From: JBBATK01 sp044228285
Lineage (GTDB): Bacteria > Bacteroidota > Ignavibacteria > Kapaibacteriales > NICIL-2
DNA length: 64,000 nucleotides
Reading direction: 5' to 3'
Assembly: GCA_044228285.1 (NCBI GenBank)
Contig: JBGAVD010000004.1
Location: 310,001-374,000, forward strand
Shown: piece by piece, positions 1 through 9,344 of the stretch
Layout: the number at the start of each line of letters is the position of its first letter
How positions within the stretch are numbered: position 1 is the first letter of the stretch
Program-made: the position numbers and the translations under genes
Notes under the pieces: generated by a model
What the model saw: the letters and a program-made list of their open reading frames with translations, nothing else
Databases searched by the model: none
Told to the model about the DNA's origin: nothing

Positions 1-2
1 TT

Positions 3-506
3 TCTGACAGTACCTTAGCTCGTATAAAAGAAGCTCCGCATTTCCAGGGGGTTGATGCACATGGTGATGCCTTCGATAGCGATAAGCTCAAGGGAAATGT
101 ATGGGTTGCGTCGTTTATGTTCACAGCGTGCCAAGGCGTTTGTCCTGTAATGAACGGAAATTTGCGCGATTTACAGCTTGGACTCGCGGGAACAAATGTT
201 AAGTTTGTTTCTTTGACAGTTGACCCAACTACCGATACTCCCGAAGTACTGGCCCAGTATGCTGAGCAGTACAAGGCTGAGAAAGATCGCTGGTCATTTG
301 TACGAATGAGTTTGGATTCGGTTCGTCAGTTGTGCGTCAAGGGTTTCTTACTCAGCGATCCCGTTGAGCCATCGGCGCACAGTCCTCGGTATGTGTTGGT
401 TGATCAGACGAATATGATTCGCGGTTATTATGACAGCATGGATTCAGCTCAAGTCGTGAAGTTCAAAACCGACTTGAAGAGCTTGTTGAGCGAAGGGGTT
501 CATTGA
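3..506 (+). CDS. SCO1/SenC copper chaperone for cytochrome oxidase (5' end outside window)
   Basis: The reading frame is open to the left edge, so the start and any signal sequence or anchor lie outside. The visible part is a thioredoxin-fold SCO domain: the sequence SFMFTACQGVCPVMN carries the CxxxC copper site, and a later His (in SAHSPRYVLVD) is the expected third ligand. SCO proteins deliver copper to the CuA centre of cytochrome c oxidase subunit II on the periplasmic side. It ends 4 nt before a DUF420 gene and heads the block that continues into alternative complex III, so a role in assembling a partner oxidase is likely. No oxidase subunit is visible in the window. The family call is solid; the metal partner is inferred. 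Confidence 0.9.
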   Translation, partial: SDSTLARIKEAPHFQGVDAHGDAFDSDKLKGNVWVASFMFTACQGVCPVMNGNLRDLQLGLAGTNVKFVSLTVDPTTDTPEVLAQYAEQYKAEKDRWSFVRMSLDSVRQLCVKGFLLSDPVEPSAHSPRYVLVDQTNMIRGYYDSMDSAQVVKFKTDLKSLLSEGVH

Positions 507-510
507 TATT

Positions 511-1071
511 ATGACATCAGGACTTGTTCACAAAATGTCTGAGTCGAATTTGCGAGTGATCGTAAGTGCGCTGAGCATTGTTGTGATCGCATTAGTTGCT
601 TTCATGATCATGTACCCAGGTGCATTGTCCTTGAGAACAATGGATGTGAGTTATGCTCCACCATTCCATGCATTTCTGAATGGAAGTTGCGCGATACTTC
701 TTAGTCTGGGGTATTGGGCCATACGAAGTGGTCGACGCTCTTTGCACCGAACAATGATGTTGAGTGCATTCGGACTTTCATGTGTATTTCTCTTATCCTA
801 TGTGCTGTATCACTCTCAAAAAGTGGAGCCAACACATTTTGGTGGGGAAGGAACGCTTCGTTTGGTGTATTTTGGGGTTCTTCTTTCGCATATCGTTCTT
901 GCGGCGGTGATTGTTCCGCTTGCGTTGTACACGATCGTGCGTTCTTGGCGTGGGGAGTTTGAAAAGCACAAGAAGATTGCAAGGATCACATTTCCGCTCT
1001 GGCTCTATGTGACGCTAAGTGGGGTGTTGGTTTATCTGATGTTATATGTGTGGTTTCCATCTACGGTATAA
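511..1071 (+). CDS. DUF420 membrane protein (cytochrome oxidase assembly-associated)
   Basis: This 186-residue protein has about five hydrophobic helices (roughly 15-35, 53-72, 81-101, 117-142, 159-181). Conserved histidines sit at or near helix ends (H53 in PPFHAFLNG, H79, H101, H127, H153), the typical DUF420 pattern. DUF420 members (YozB-like) are encoded next to SCO and haem-copper oxidase genes and are thought to help haem or copper handling during oxidase biogenesis, but the biochemical role is unsettled. It starts 4 nt after the SCO1 stop and its stop codon abuts the next start, so the genes are almost certainly co-transcribed. Confidence 0.8.
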   Translation: MTSGLVHKMSESNLRVIVSALSIVVIALVAFMIMYPGALSLRTMDVSYAPPFHAFLNGSCAILLSLGYWAIRSGRRSLHRTMMLSAFGLSCVFLLSYVLYHSQKVEPTHFGGEGTLRLVYFGVLLSHIVLAAVIVPLALYTIVRSWRGEFEKHKKIARITFPLWLYVTLSGVLVYLMLYVWFPSTV

Positions 1072-1356
1072 ATGCATAAAAGCAGCATCAAGTTTTCGTT
1101 AAGACGCAGTCAACAGTTGTTGGCCTGCGTTTCTGTGTTTTTACTCGCAGCCAGCGTTGTTTCAGCTTGTCCTAGCTGCAAAGACGCGTACACTCCAGGT
1201 TCGTCTGATTCTGCTATTGGGGAAAGTTATTCATATAGTGTTCTCTTCTTTTTGGGTATGTTTTTTAGTCTGCTGGGCGGGGGAATTCTCTTTCTTCGTT
1301 GGAAGATAACGAAGGCAATGAGCCTGAAGGCAGACCTTAGGATTGCAAATCAATAA
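1072..1356 (+). CDS. Small membrane protein with N-terminal CPSC motif after a signal sequence
   Basis: The 94-residue protein starts directly on the base after the DUF420 stop (TAAATG). It has a basic N-terminus, a hydrophobic signal (about residues 15-32) ending VVSA, then CPSCKDAY, and a single transmembrane helix (about 55-76) followed by a basic tail. VSAC fits a lipobox, so the first Cys of CPSC might be lipidated; otherwise signal peptidase I would leave a mature protein with an exposed CxxC. I do not recognise a named family. The position between oxidase assembly genes and actA suggests a redox, copper or haem-delivery role, but that is inference. The actA frame begins at or just past its stop. 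Confidence 0.7.
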   Translation: MHKSSIKFSLRRSQQLLACVSVFLLAASVVSACPSCKDAYTPGSSDSAIGESYSYSVLFFLGMFFSLLGGGILFLRWKITKAMSLKADLRIANQ

Positions 1357-1369
1357 TCGGGTTACTTTT

Positions 1370-2125
1370 ATGTTTAATAGATCAACTGATCAATCAATTA
1401 AAATGGGAATTGCAGCCGGTGGCTTAGGACTTTTCGTCCTTGTTACCGTTGCATTCTTTGGACTACAGAATCGAGTAACTGACCGTGGATATCGTCCACA
1501 ACAACCGATTCCATTTTCGCATAAGCTACACGCTGATACCTTAGCAATGAGCTGTCAGTACTGTCATGCGGGAGTTGAGAAGTCAGCTCATTCACCAATC
1601 CCAAACACGAGTACCTGTATGGGCTGTCACCTTGTGGTGAAGTCCGAAAGCCCAAAGCTCAAAATGGTGCGTGATAGCTGGGAAAGCGGCCAACCAATAG
1701 AGTGGGTACGTGTGCACAAGTTGCCTGATTATGCATTCTTCGATCACAGTCGTCACATTCGTAATCAGATTGATTGCCAATCATGTCACGAGAAGATTGA
1801 GGAACAGGGAGTTGTGTCGCAGAACAAAGCATTATCTATGGGTTGGTGTTTGGATTGCCACCGTGATCCTGAAAAGTTTGTCGTACCTGCGCGTATGATT
1901 TCGGGAATTTTTACCGGTGGACGTGTTGATTACACTTCAAAAGAGAATCTGTATAAGTCTGTGAATCCTGATCTTTTAAAGGGTGTACACGAGCGGTCAA
2001 AAGCGATTACAGTTCCTCAGTTTGGTCAGTTTGAAACCGAGGTTCCCGCTCAGCAAGTTGCAGGAATACCACATCCAAAAGTACCTGGATATGGTCCTGA
2101 GAATTGTTCGGCTTGTCACCACTAA
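1370..2125 (+). CDS. actA: Alternative complex III subunit ActA, pentahaem cytochrome c
   Basis: With the ATG at 1370 the product is 251 residues: one N-terminal transmembrane helix (about 12-31) and five CXXCH haem c motifs at residues 62-66, 83-87, 136-140, 160-164 and 246-250 (CQYCH, CMGCH, CQSCH, CLDCH, CSACH). Five haems plus a membrane anchor match ActA of alternative complex III, the quinol:cytochrome c/oxidase oxidoreductase that replaces bc1 in many Bacteroidota. It carries electrons from the iron-sulfur/quinol module on the periplasmic face. A TTG at 1343, overlapping the upstream stop, is an alternative start; I prefer 1370 because it places the anchor close to the N-terminus. Confidence 0.93.
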   Translation: MFNRSTDQSIKMGIAAGGLGLFVLVTVAFFGLQNRVTDRGYRPQQPIPFSHKLHADTLAMSCQYCHAGVEKSAHSPIPNTSTCMGCHLVVKSESPKLKMVRDSWESGQPIEWVRVHKLPDYAFFDHSRHIRNQIDCQSCHEKIEEQGVVSQNKALSMGWCLDCHRDPEKFVVPARMISGIFTGGRVDYTSKENLYKSVNPDLLKGVHERSKAITVPQFGQFETEVPAQQVAGIPHPKVPGYGPENCSACHH

Positions 2126-2275
2126 TTGAACCTTGCTGAGTGCGGCGCCGATAGGCGCGCACCATACAGATAAATAGTTTGAAGATCCTTGCACTTGCCT
2201 TGCACTTCGTGAAATGAGCAGTGCTTTTGGATGTCAAACTCAAGATTGAAAACAAACACACTATTCGAAAATATC

Positions 2276-5200
2276 ATGTCTAAGTACGAACCCTCGAATA
2301 CGCAAGCCTTGCACACAATTGACCTACATGGTGCTGCATCTTCAGATGCATTCCGTGAAGAATTCAAAGAAGGCTACGATACACTTCCAAGCTTCGAGAA
2401 TCCGATAAGTCGTCGCTCTTTCATGGCTCTATTATCAGCGTCCATGGCGGTCACAGCAGCAGCTTGCCGCCGTCCTGATCACAAGTTAGTGCCCTCGGTA
2501 AAGAGTCCAGAGTATCTGGTTCCTGGTCTGCCAAATCACTATGCAACCGTATACATGCATCAGAATGCAGCGCAGGGGTTGTTAGTGAAAGTTCGGGAAG
2601 GACGTCCAGTCAAAGTTGATGGAAATGATCTCCATCCTGTTTCAGGTGGGAAGTCTGGCGTGTATGTTCAAGCCACCCTCATGAATCTGTATGACCCGAA
2701 TCGTATCCGTCAAGTGACGGTTGGACGTGTGGATGGAAAGCAGAAGACTGGTGGTTTCTCAACTCCTCAGAACGCTGTGAATTTGGTAGCGGCTGGTATC
2801 AACAATGCCAAAGCTGCTGGCAAAGAAACGCGCATTCTCATCGATGAGCATTGCTCACCATCTTTCGATGCATTGTGCAAAGAGATAGAAGCTGCCAATC
2901 CAAACATTGTGTTTGTGACCATGCCAAATATGGTGTGTGATGGCGCTGCTGAAGCGAACAAAGCACTCTTTGGCGTTGATGCTGAGTTTGTAGCAGACCT
3001 CTCAAAAGCAAGTGTCATTGTTTCTGTGGACCATGATTTCTTGGGCACGGATAAGAATTCTACATGGCATACCCGCAACTTTGCTGCAGGCCGCAAGCCA
3101 AGCAAAGAGAATCCGAACATGACGAAGTTGACGGTCGCTGAAGCAACCTTCTCCTTAAGCGGTATGAATGCCGATGAGAGAGTAAAGCTTGGTGCGAACG
3201 ACTTCGAAGCCTTTCTTGCGACACTTCATAATGAGGTTGCTGCGAAGAAAGGTGGCCCTCGTATTAGTGGTTACGCAGACACTCAAGCACAAGCAGCGAA
3301 GCGTTGCGCAGAAGAACTCTGCGAAGCTGGTGAACGCGGTTGCGTGTTAGTCGGTGCACATCTGTCACCAATGGCCAATGGTATCGGAATGGCTATCAAC
3401 GCCATGCTTGGTTCCGTAGGCAGCGATAAGGTGTTTGCGCATACACTACCAAACAGTAACGCAAAAATGCCAGCGATTGAGAAGCTAAGAGCTGACATCC
3501 GCGCTGGAAAAGTTGGTGTAGTATTGTTCTGTGATGCCAATCCAATGCTCAGTGCGGACGCTGATATGCGCAGTCTCTTAGGAGCCGTACCTGAAAGATT
3601 CTCTTCCACCTACTACGAAGATGAAACGGCACTTGCTACAGCTATTAACTTTCCATCCGCTCACCAGTATGAGTCATGGGGTGATGCTGTTGCATTTGAC
3701 GGCACCTTAAGCCTGCAGCAGCCACTCATAGCGCCATTGAATGAAGGTTCGATGTCGAACGCAGACTTGCTCATGAGTATTGCAAAGGTCTTGAATGCTG
3801 AGAGCTTTGCAGCATCTGCGAACTATTACGAGTATGTGAAGTCTCGTTGGATGAGCGTTGTTCAAGATGATGCCGGTTGGGAGAAAGCACTTCGCGATGG
3901 CGTCGTCGCTCAACCAAACACAAGCAGTGTTGGCGCAGCTAATCTTGCAAACCTTGGCACACTTGCAAAAGCAAAGAAGCTTGACGGAATGGTATTGTTT
4001 ACCACGCCAAGCTCAACCATCTACGATGGAATCTTCGCAAACAATGGTTGGATGATGGAGTGCCCTGACCCAATCACCAAGCACACATGGGAGAACGTTG
4101 CGATGATGAGCAAGAACACCGCTGCGAAGCTTGGTGTTGTTGCTGATCGAGTGATAAGCGTTAGCAACGGCGAACGTGAGGAGATTGAACTTCCTGTTCT
4201 GATCCAACCAGGCTTGAGCGATGATATCATCGTGACAGCTGTTGGTTATGGTCGTGGTTTTGGTGATATAGCAAAGGGCTATGGCACGAATGCCTATCGC
4301 TTGCACAAGCAAGGCACATCGATTGGTTATACCGCTGTAACCGTAAAAGACGCACAAAAGAAGAACACCGTTGCTCGTACCCAAGGGTACTTCCACACTC
4401 AACATAGCAAGGGCTCAGAGTGGGATCCACATGCACCAGAGTCAAAGACTCGCGATATTGTTCGAGACATGACCATCGCTCAGGTTAAGAGCGGTGAGAT
4501 CATCACTAAAGAAGAGCACATTGTTGGTGAGCATGCAGAGGGCGACAAATTTGTTACGCCAATGAGCTTGATGTCTGGATTCCAATACAAAGGACATCGC
4601 TGGGGCATGGTTATCGACATGTCAACCTGTACTGGTTGTAACGCTTGTGTTGTTGCTTGTCAGAGTGAGAACAATATTGCGACTGTTGGTAAGGAGCAGG
4701 TTATTCGTGGACGTGAAATGCACTGGATGCGTTTGGATCTTTACTATAAAGGCGATCCTGAGAACCCAGAAAGCATCGTTGAGCCAATGATGTGTCAACA
4801 TTGCGAAAGCGCTCCTTGCGAAAACGTATGTCCTGTGGCTGCAACCACGCACTCTCCAGAAGGCTTGAATGAAATGACCTACAATCGTTGTGTAGGTACC
4901 AGATATTGCTTGAATAACTGTCCTTACAAGGTCCGTCGTTTCAACTTCCTTGATTATCGTGAGCTTATTCAGGGCGACAAAGAGCCAATGAATTATGTAT
5001 TCAATCCGGATGTTACCATTCGCGTTCGCGGGGTCATGGAGAAGTGTACATTCTGCGTTCAACGCATTAACGAAGCGAAGTACCATGCAAAGGATCGCGG
5101 ATTTAGTCGAGTGCCAGATGGCGATGTCGTCACCGCTTGCCAAGAGGCTTGCCCGGCATCTGCAATTACCTTTGGCAATATGAACGATCCGAAGAGTAAG

Positions 5201-5311
5201 GTTTCAGAACTCAAGCAAGGACAGCGTTCCTTCAAGGTTTTGGAAGAGCTCAACGTTCGTCCTTCCGTTACCTACCTGGCAAAGGTTCGTAACAAACAGG
5301 GCGAAGCATAA
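2276..5311 (+). CDS. actB: Alternative complex III subunit ActB, molybdopterin-oxidoreductase-like iron-sulfur protein
   Basis: About 1011 residues. A twin-arginine-like signal (ISRRSFMALLSASMA) follows a roughly 45-residue leader typical of ActB. The first two thirds resemble the molybdopterin oxidoreductase fold; known ActB proteins have no molybdenum cofactor. The C-terminal third has four cysteine clusters beginning near base 4627: CTGCNACVVAC, CQHCESAPCENVC, CVGTRYCLNNC, and CTFC paired with CQEACP. These are the expected ligands for one [3Fe-4S] and three [4Fe-4S] centres. It passes electrons between the ActC quinol site and the ActA/ActE haems. An ATG at 2231 would add 15 residues; neither start has a clear ribosome-binding site. 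The 105-base leader after actA shows no gene. Confidence 0.94.
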   Translation: MSKYEPSNTQALHTIDLHGAASSDAFREEFKEGYDTLPSFENPISRRSFMALLSASMAVTAAACRRPDHKLVPSVKSPEYLVPGLPNHYATVYMHQNAAQGLLVKVREGRPVKVDGNDLHPVSGGKSGVYVQATLMNLYDPNRIRQVTVGRVDGKQKTGGFSTPQNAVNLVAAGINNAKAAGKETRILIDEHCSPSFDALCKEIEAANPNIVFVTMPNMVCDGAAEANKALFGVDAEFVADLSKASVIVSVDHDFLGTDKNSTWHTRNFAAGRKPSKENPNMTKLTVAEATFSLSGMNADERVKLGANDFEAFLATLHNEVAAKKGGPRISGYADTQAQAAKRCAEELCEAGERGCVLVGAHLSPMANGIGMAINAMLGSVGSDKVFAHTLPNSNAKMPAIEKLRADIRAGKVGVVLFCDANPMLSADADMRSLLGAVPERFSSTYYEDETALATAINFPSAHQYESWGDAVAFDGTLSLQQPLIAPLNEGSMSNADLLMSIAKVLNAESFAASANYYEYVKSRWMSVVQDDAGWEKALRDGVVAQPNTSSVGAANLANLGTLAKAKKLDGMVLFTTPSSTIYDGIFANNGWMMECPDPITKHTWENVAMMSKNTAAKLGVVADRVISVSNGEREEIELPVLIQPGLSDDIIVTAVGYGRGFGDIAKGYGTNAYRLHKQGTSIGYTAVTVKDAQKKNTVARTQGYFHTQHSKGSEWDPHAPESKTRDIVRDMTIAQVKSGEIITKEEHIVGEHAEGDKFVTPMSLMSGFQYKGHRWGMVIDMSTCTGCNACVVACQSENNIATVGKEQVIRGREMHWMRLDLYYKGDPENPESIVEPMMCQHCESAPCENVCPVAATTHSPEGLNEMTYNRCVGTRYCLNNCPYKVRRFNFLDYRELIQGDKEPMNYVFNPDVTIRVRGVMEKCTFCVQRINEAKYHAKDRGFSRVPDGDVVTACQEACPASAITFGNMNDPKSKVSELKQGQRSFKVLEELNVRPSVTYLAKVRNKQGEA

Positions 5312-5345
5312 CATTAGAAACGAAAGAATTTAGAATCACTGAGTC

Positions 5346-6782
5346 ATGAACACTATGCAAACGCAGGCTGTACGGTTTGAGCGAGAACCGCTGGTTCTGG
5401 GAAATCCTTCACTGGGCGACATTACCAGGAAGATCGCAGGAATCACGGAGGCGAAGCCGAATATGAAATTCCTCATGGCCTTGGGATGCTCCGCATCTCT
5501 GATGGCTTGGGGCTTAGGGTGTATTCTCTATACCATGTTTAATGGTATCGGGGTGTGGGGTTTGAACAATCCAATTGGATGGGGTTGGGACATTACCAAC
5601 TTCGTGTTTTGGATCGGTATTGGTCACGCGGGAACGCTGATCTCTGCCATTCTGTTTCTCTTCCGCCAAAAGTGGCGTACCGGTATTAACCGTTCCGCTG
5701 AGGCTATGACCATTTTCGCGGTTATTAATGCGACAGCGATGGTGCTTTCGCACACAGGACGTCAGTGGTTGTTTACCTGGCTTATTCCAACTCCAGGTAA
5801 TCAAATGCAGATCTGGACGAATTTTCGCTCTCCATTGGAGTGGGACGTATTCGCGGTAAATACATACTTCGCTGTTTCAGCGATGTTCTGGTTTATCGGT
5901 ATGGTTCCAGATTTGGCAACCGTTCGTGATTTCGTAAAGTCAAAGTTAGCGAAGAAATTGTACGGCTTTTTCTCGCTGGGTTGGGACGGCTCCATGCGCC
6001 GTTGGCACCACTATGAAATGGCGTATATGATTCTTGCAGGTTTGTCAACTCCGCTGGTATTGTCTGTACACTCAGTGGTTTCGTTAGACTTTGCTGCGGG
6101 TATTCTTCCAGGATGGCACACCACAATCTTCCCACCATACTTTGTTGCTGGAGCTATTTTCTCTGGTTTTGCGATGGTGGTTACCTTGCTCGTTATTCTT
6201 CGTGAAATCCTTGACCTCAAGGAGTATATCACGATGAAGCACCTTGATAACATGAATAAGATCATCCTTGCAACAGGGATGATGGTTGGATATGCCTACG
6301 CGATGGAGTTCTTTATCGCCCAGTATAGTGGCAATCCTTATGAAGGTTTTGTATTTGTAAACCGTGCAACAGGGGATTATGCCTGGTCATATTGGACCAT
6401 GGTGTTGTGTAACGTAATCTCACCGCAAGTCTTCTGGTTTGCAAAAGCACGCAGAAGCATTCCTTTGATGTTCGTGATCTCCATCTTCGTGAACATTGGA
6501 ATGTGGTTCGAGCGCTTTACCATTATCTCAACGTCTTTGCACCACGACTTTTTGCCAGCAAGCTGGGGTTACTACTCACCAACATGGGTTGAGGTCTCGA
6601 TCTTTGCCGGAACATTTGGAATCTTCCTTACGCTATTCCTTCTCTTCTCTAAGTTCATTCCGGTCATTGCTATTGCCGAAGTAAAGTCGATCATGCCTGG
6701 TGCTCAAGCGCATCATCATCATGATCATGAGGAGCACGCAGCAAGCCCAGCAACAGAGCATACTTTTGGAGGAGGACACTAA
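5346..6782 (+). CDS. actC: Alternative complex III subunit ActC, NrfD-like quinol-oxidising membrane subunit
   Basis: The 478-residue polytopic protein has about ten transmembrane helices and NrfD/PsrC-like features, including long conserved loops rich in Trp and His. In alternative complex III, ActC holds a quinol-binding site facing the periplasm and contacts ActB. The C-terminus is a charged, histidine-rich tail (HHHHDHEEH), a variable extension also present in its relative ActF here, possibly metal-binding. It lies 34 nt after actB, and actD follows after a single base. Length and neighbours match the family. Confidence 0.94.
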   Translation: MNTMQTQAVRFEREPLVLGNPSLGDITRKIAGITEAKPNMKFLMALGCSASLMAWGLGCILYTMFNGIGVWGLNNPIGWGWDITNFVFWIGIGHAGTLISAILFLFRQKWRTGINRSAEAMTIFAVINATAMVLSHTGRQWLFTWLIPTPGNQMQIWTNFRSPLEWDVFAVNTYFAVSAMFWFIGMVPDLATVRDFVKSKLAKKLYGFFSLGWDGSMRRWHHYEMAYMILAGLSTPLVLSVHSVVSLDFAAGILPGWHTTIFPPYFVAGAIFSGFAMVVTLLVILREILDLKEYITMKHLDNMNKIILATGMMVGYAYAMEFFIAQYSGNPYEGFVFVNRATGDYAWSYWTMVLCNVISPQVFWFAKARRSIPLMFVISIFVNIGMWFERFTIISTSLHHDFLPASWGYYSPTWVEVSIFAGTFGIFLTLFLLFSKFIPVIAIAEVKSIMPGAQAHHHHDHEEHAASPATEHTFGGGH

Positions 6783-6783
6783 T

Positions 6784-7326
6784 ATGAAAACAAGCGGAGT
6801 ACTTGGGAACTTTACGGACCCTAATGCTATTATGAGCGCTGCTACGAAGACGAATCAAGCAGGCTTTACAAAGTTCGACTGTTTTACACCCTATCCATTG
6901 CACGGTTTAGACCGCGCTATGGGAGTGAAGAGAACGATTCTTCCGTACATCTCATTCGTTGGAGCTGTGTGTGGAACAGCAACGGCTATTGGACTCCAGG
7001 CATGGACTGGTGCTGTTGACTACAAGTTGAACATCGGTGGAAAGCAGCTCTTTGCTTTTCAGTTTTCAATTCCTATTGACTTTGAATTAACGGTCCTTCT
7101 CTGCGCTATTTCAACCGTCGTTGGGTTGTTTGCTTTGATGAAGCTACCAACTTGGTGGCACGCATTTCAACACGATGAGGGCTTTAAGAAGGCAACAGAT
7201 GATGAGTTCGTGCTAGGCATTTATGCAGATGACGCTCGCTTTAACGAAGAGTCGGTTGTGAGCTTTATGAAATCTCTCGGAGCCAACGATGTACGCGTTG
7301 TCTACGAAGGTGACGAGCATAAGTAG
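6784..7326 (+). CDS. actD: Alternative complex III subunit ActD (DUF3341)
   Basis: I take the ATG at 6784, giving 180 residues, because GGAGGAGGA stands 7-15 nt upstream inside the actC end, the clearest Shine-Dalgarno in the operon. Longer versions would run backwards through actC. The protein has a soluble N-terminal part, two transmembrane helices (about 57-77 and 98-120) and a C-terminal domain, matching DUF3341/ActD. ActD is a structural membrane subunit of alternative complex III with no cofactors known. The strong ribosome-binding site within the upstream gene suggests tight coupling to actC translation. Confidence 0.92.
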   Translation: MKTSGVLGNFTDPNAIMSAATKTNQAGFTKFDCFTPYPLHGLDRAMGVKRTILPYISFVGAVCGTATAIGLQAWTGAVDYKLNIGGKQLFAFQFSIPIDFELTVLLCAISTVVGLFALMKLPTWWHAFQHDEGFKKATDDEFVLGIYADDARFNEESVVSFMKSLGANDVRVVYEGDEHK

Positions 7327-7369
7327 AGTCGGTTTATCCATAGAACAATGAACATCTATTAGTTGAATT

Positions 7370-8029
7370 ATGAAAATGAAGTTGTCAGTGTTTTGGATCG
7401 TTCTCGGACTCGGCCTTGCGGGTTTTGTCGCTGCGGTCATTGCTGGATACATTCCTTGGTATTCTGAGCAACCGCCGATCATGATGCTTGCCGATATGGA
7501 CGATCAGTTCAAAGTCAAACCACAAACTGGCTCACACTACTTTGTGGATCGTAAGTCCAACCGGGATCCGCTTGCGAATACGGTTCCGCGTGACGGACAC
7601 GTCTATCCATTTGCTCCTGGCGATGTGGACAAAGCTGAAGTTGCTTTTGCTGCCGGTAACCCGGTGCCAAATTCAGAGTTTGTGTTAGCTCGTGGACAAA
7701 ATCGATTCTACACCTTCTGCGCGCCATGTCATAACTATGGCGGAACAGGCGATGGATTGGTACACAAGCGTACTCCGGAATTTGGAGCAACAGAAACCAT
7801 GAACATTACGCGTGAAGTAGCTCGCGGCTATTCGGATGCGAAGCTGTTTCACATTATTAGCGTTGGACAAAACATTATGCCTGCGTATGGCGACCGTCTC
7901 TCGGACGTTGATCGTTGGGCTATAGTCCGATACATTCGTGAATTACAAGGCAAGGCTGCAGGAGAAAGCCCAGTAAGTTCAGCGGCTCCTGCTGATAGTT
8001 CTGCCACCACTACTGCGGGAGGGAAATAA
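7370..8029 (+). CDS. actE: Alternative complex III subunit ActE, monohaem cytochrome c
   Basis: This 219-residue protein starts with an uncleaved signal-anchor (about residues 5-28) followed by a periplasmic cytochrome c domain. One haem motif, CAPCH, is at residues 117-121, and NIMPAYG supplies the likely distal methionine near residue 170. The tail is low-complexity Ser/Ala/Thr. ActE is the electron-exit cytochrome of alternative complex III, handing electrons to a soluble cytochrome c or directly to an oxidase. It lies between actD and actF; the actF start is only 2 nt downstream. A second ATG two codons in is equally possible as start. Confidence 0.92.
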   Translation: MKMKLSVFWIVLGLGLAGFVAAVIAGYIPWYSEQPPIMMLADMDDQFKVKPQTGSHYFVDRKSNRDPLANTVPRDGHVYPFAPGDVDKAEVAFAAGNPVPNSEFVLARGQNRFYTFCAPCHNYGGTGDGLVHKRTPEFGATETMNITREVARGYSDAKLFHIISVGQNIMPAYGDRLSDVDRWAIVRYIRELQGKAAGESPVSSAAPADSSATTTAGGK

Positions 8030-8031
8030 TT

Positions 8032-9279
8032 ATGACGAAGTATAATCTGGCAGATACTCCTTTTGTCAAAAAAATGCAGACCGTCGGCATCATCCTGTTT
8101 GCGATTGGTGCAGTTGGTTTAGGTGCCATGGCCGCAACAGGCATGCAGAACTTCTATGCAGGTTACGTTCTTGGATTTATGTATGTCACCGGTATTAGCG
8201 TGACATTGCTCTTCTTTTCGATCCTGAGTTACTTAGCAAACGCTGGCTGGGCTGTATCGATTCGTCGTATAGCTGAGCTCCTTTCGACAAATGTCAAAGT
8301 AGGGGTTCCTCTTACATTGATTCCTCTCGCATTCATGGCACCACTTATTTACTCGTGGTGGAATCCAGCAGGCGATGAGCATTTGGCAAAGCTTATGGCT
8401 CCAGGCACGTTCAAGGGCTTGTATCTTGATCATACCTTCTTTTATGTTCGTCTGGCAGTCTATGCTTTGCTCTGGTGGTATATGCACAGCTTTATTGTTG
8501 GCAACTCCATCAAGCAGGATACAACAGATGACCTCACTCCTACTCGTAAGAACTGGAAGCGTGCAGCTCCCTTTATTATCGCGTATGCTTTGACCATCAC
8601 CTTTGTTGCCTTCGATCTTATGATGTCGCTTGAGCCAAAATGGTTCAGCACCATCTTTGGTATCTATTACTTTGGTGGCAACTTCGTGTCGACTGCATCA
8701 CTGATGCTCATTTTCGCATATTACTTCAATCGTGAAGGCTATCTAAAAGGCATCATTACTCGTGAACACTACCATGACCTTGGTAAGTTCATGTTTGCCT
8801 TTACTATTTTTTGGACCTACGTTGCCTTCTCTCAGTATTACATCATCTGGTATGGTAATATGCCTGAGGAGACCTTTTATTATGCTAAGCGCTTACAAGG
8901 CGGCTGGGAGGTTTTTGGATGGTCTTCATTGTTCATCCACTTCTTCACTCCATTCTTATTCTTATTGCGCCAGGATGTAAAGCGTAATCCACGTTTGGGA
9001 ATTATAGCTTCTTTCATCATTCTCTTTGCTCACTTCATTGACCTTTGCTGGGTTATTCTTCCAGTGTTTGGTGGACACGGTCACGAGCATGGTCATGGTG
9101 ATGAGACAAGCTTCTCTATATCCCTCTTAGTGGCTGGTTTGAGTGGTGTGCTGCTTATGGGCGGTATTTTCCTCTACGTCGGTGCTCAGGCCTTTAAGAA
9201 GCATCCTGCACTCGCCTACAATGATCCATACTTGCATGAATCTATTGAGTATTCATCTGGATCATACGACCCATTGTAA
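8032..9279 (+). CDS. actF: Alternative complex III subunit ActF, NrfD-like membrane subunit
   Basis: The 415-residue polytopic membrane protein is a second NrfD-like subunit, homologous in plan to ActC, with about ten helices. A loop late in the protein is histidine-rich (HGHEHGHGDE). In the solved complexes ActC and ActF form a pseudo-symmetric pair, with ActF proposed to take part in a proton path or a second quinone site. It is the last gene of the operon and is followed 33 nt later by a strong intrinsic terminator. The order A-B-C-D-E-F is canonical; oxidase genes that often follow are not here. Confidence 0.92.
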   Translation: MTKYNLADTPFVKKMQTVGIILFAIGAVGLGAMAATGMQNFYAGYVLGFMYVTGISVTLLFFSILSYLANAGWAVSIRRIAELLSTNVKVGVPLTLIPLAFMAPLIYSWWNPAGDEHLAKLMAPGTFKGLYLDHTFFYVRLAVYALLWWYMHSFIVGNSIKQDTTDDLTPTRKNWKRAAPFIIAYALTITFVAFDLMMSLEPKWFSTIFGIYYFGGNFVSTASLMLIFAYYFNREGYLKGIITREHYHDLGKFMFAFTIFWTYVAFSQYYIIWYGNMPEETFYYAKRLQGGWEVFGWSSLFIHFFTPFLFLLRQDVKRNPRLGIIASFIILFAHFIDLCWVILPVFGGHGHEHGHGDETSFSISLLVAGLSGVLLMGGIFLYVGAQAFKKHPALAYNDPYLHESIEYSSGSYDPL

Positions 9280-9312
9280 GAGTCATCGATTCGAAGTGCA
9301 TTCAATTTTTAG

Positions 9313-9344
9313 AAAAGCCCGATCACTTCCGATCGGGCTTTTTT
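9313..9344 (+). terminator. Intrinsic terminator of the act operon
   Basis: A perfect 12-bp stem (AAAAGCCCGATC with GATCGGGCTTTT) encloses a 6-base loop and runs straight into a T tract. It lies 33 nt after the actF stop. The A-rich 5' arm would also allow function for transcripts from the right. Confidence 0.92.
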
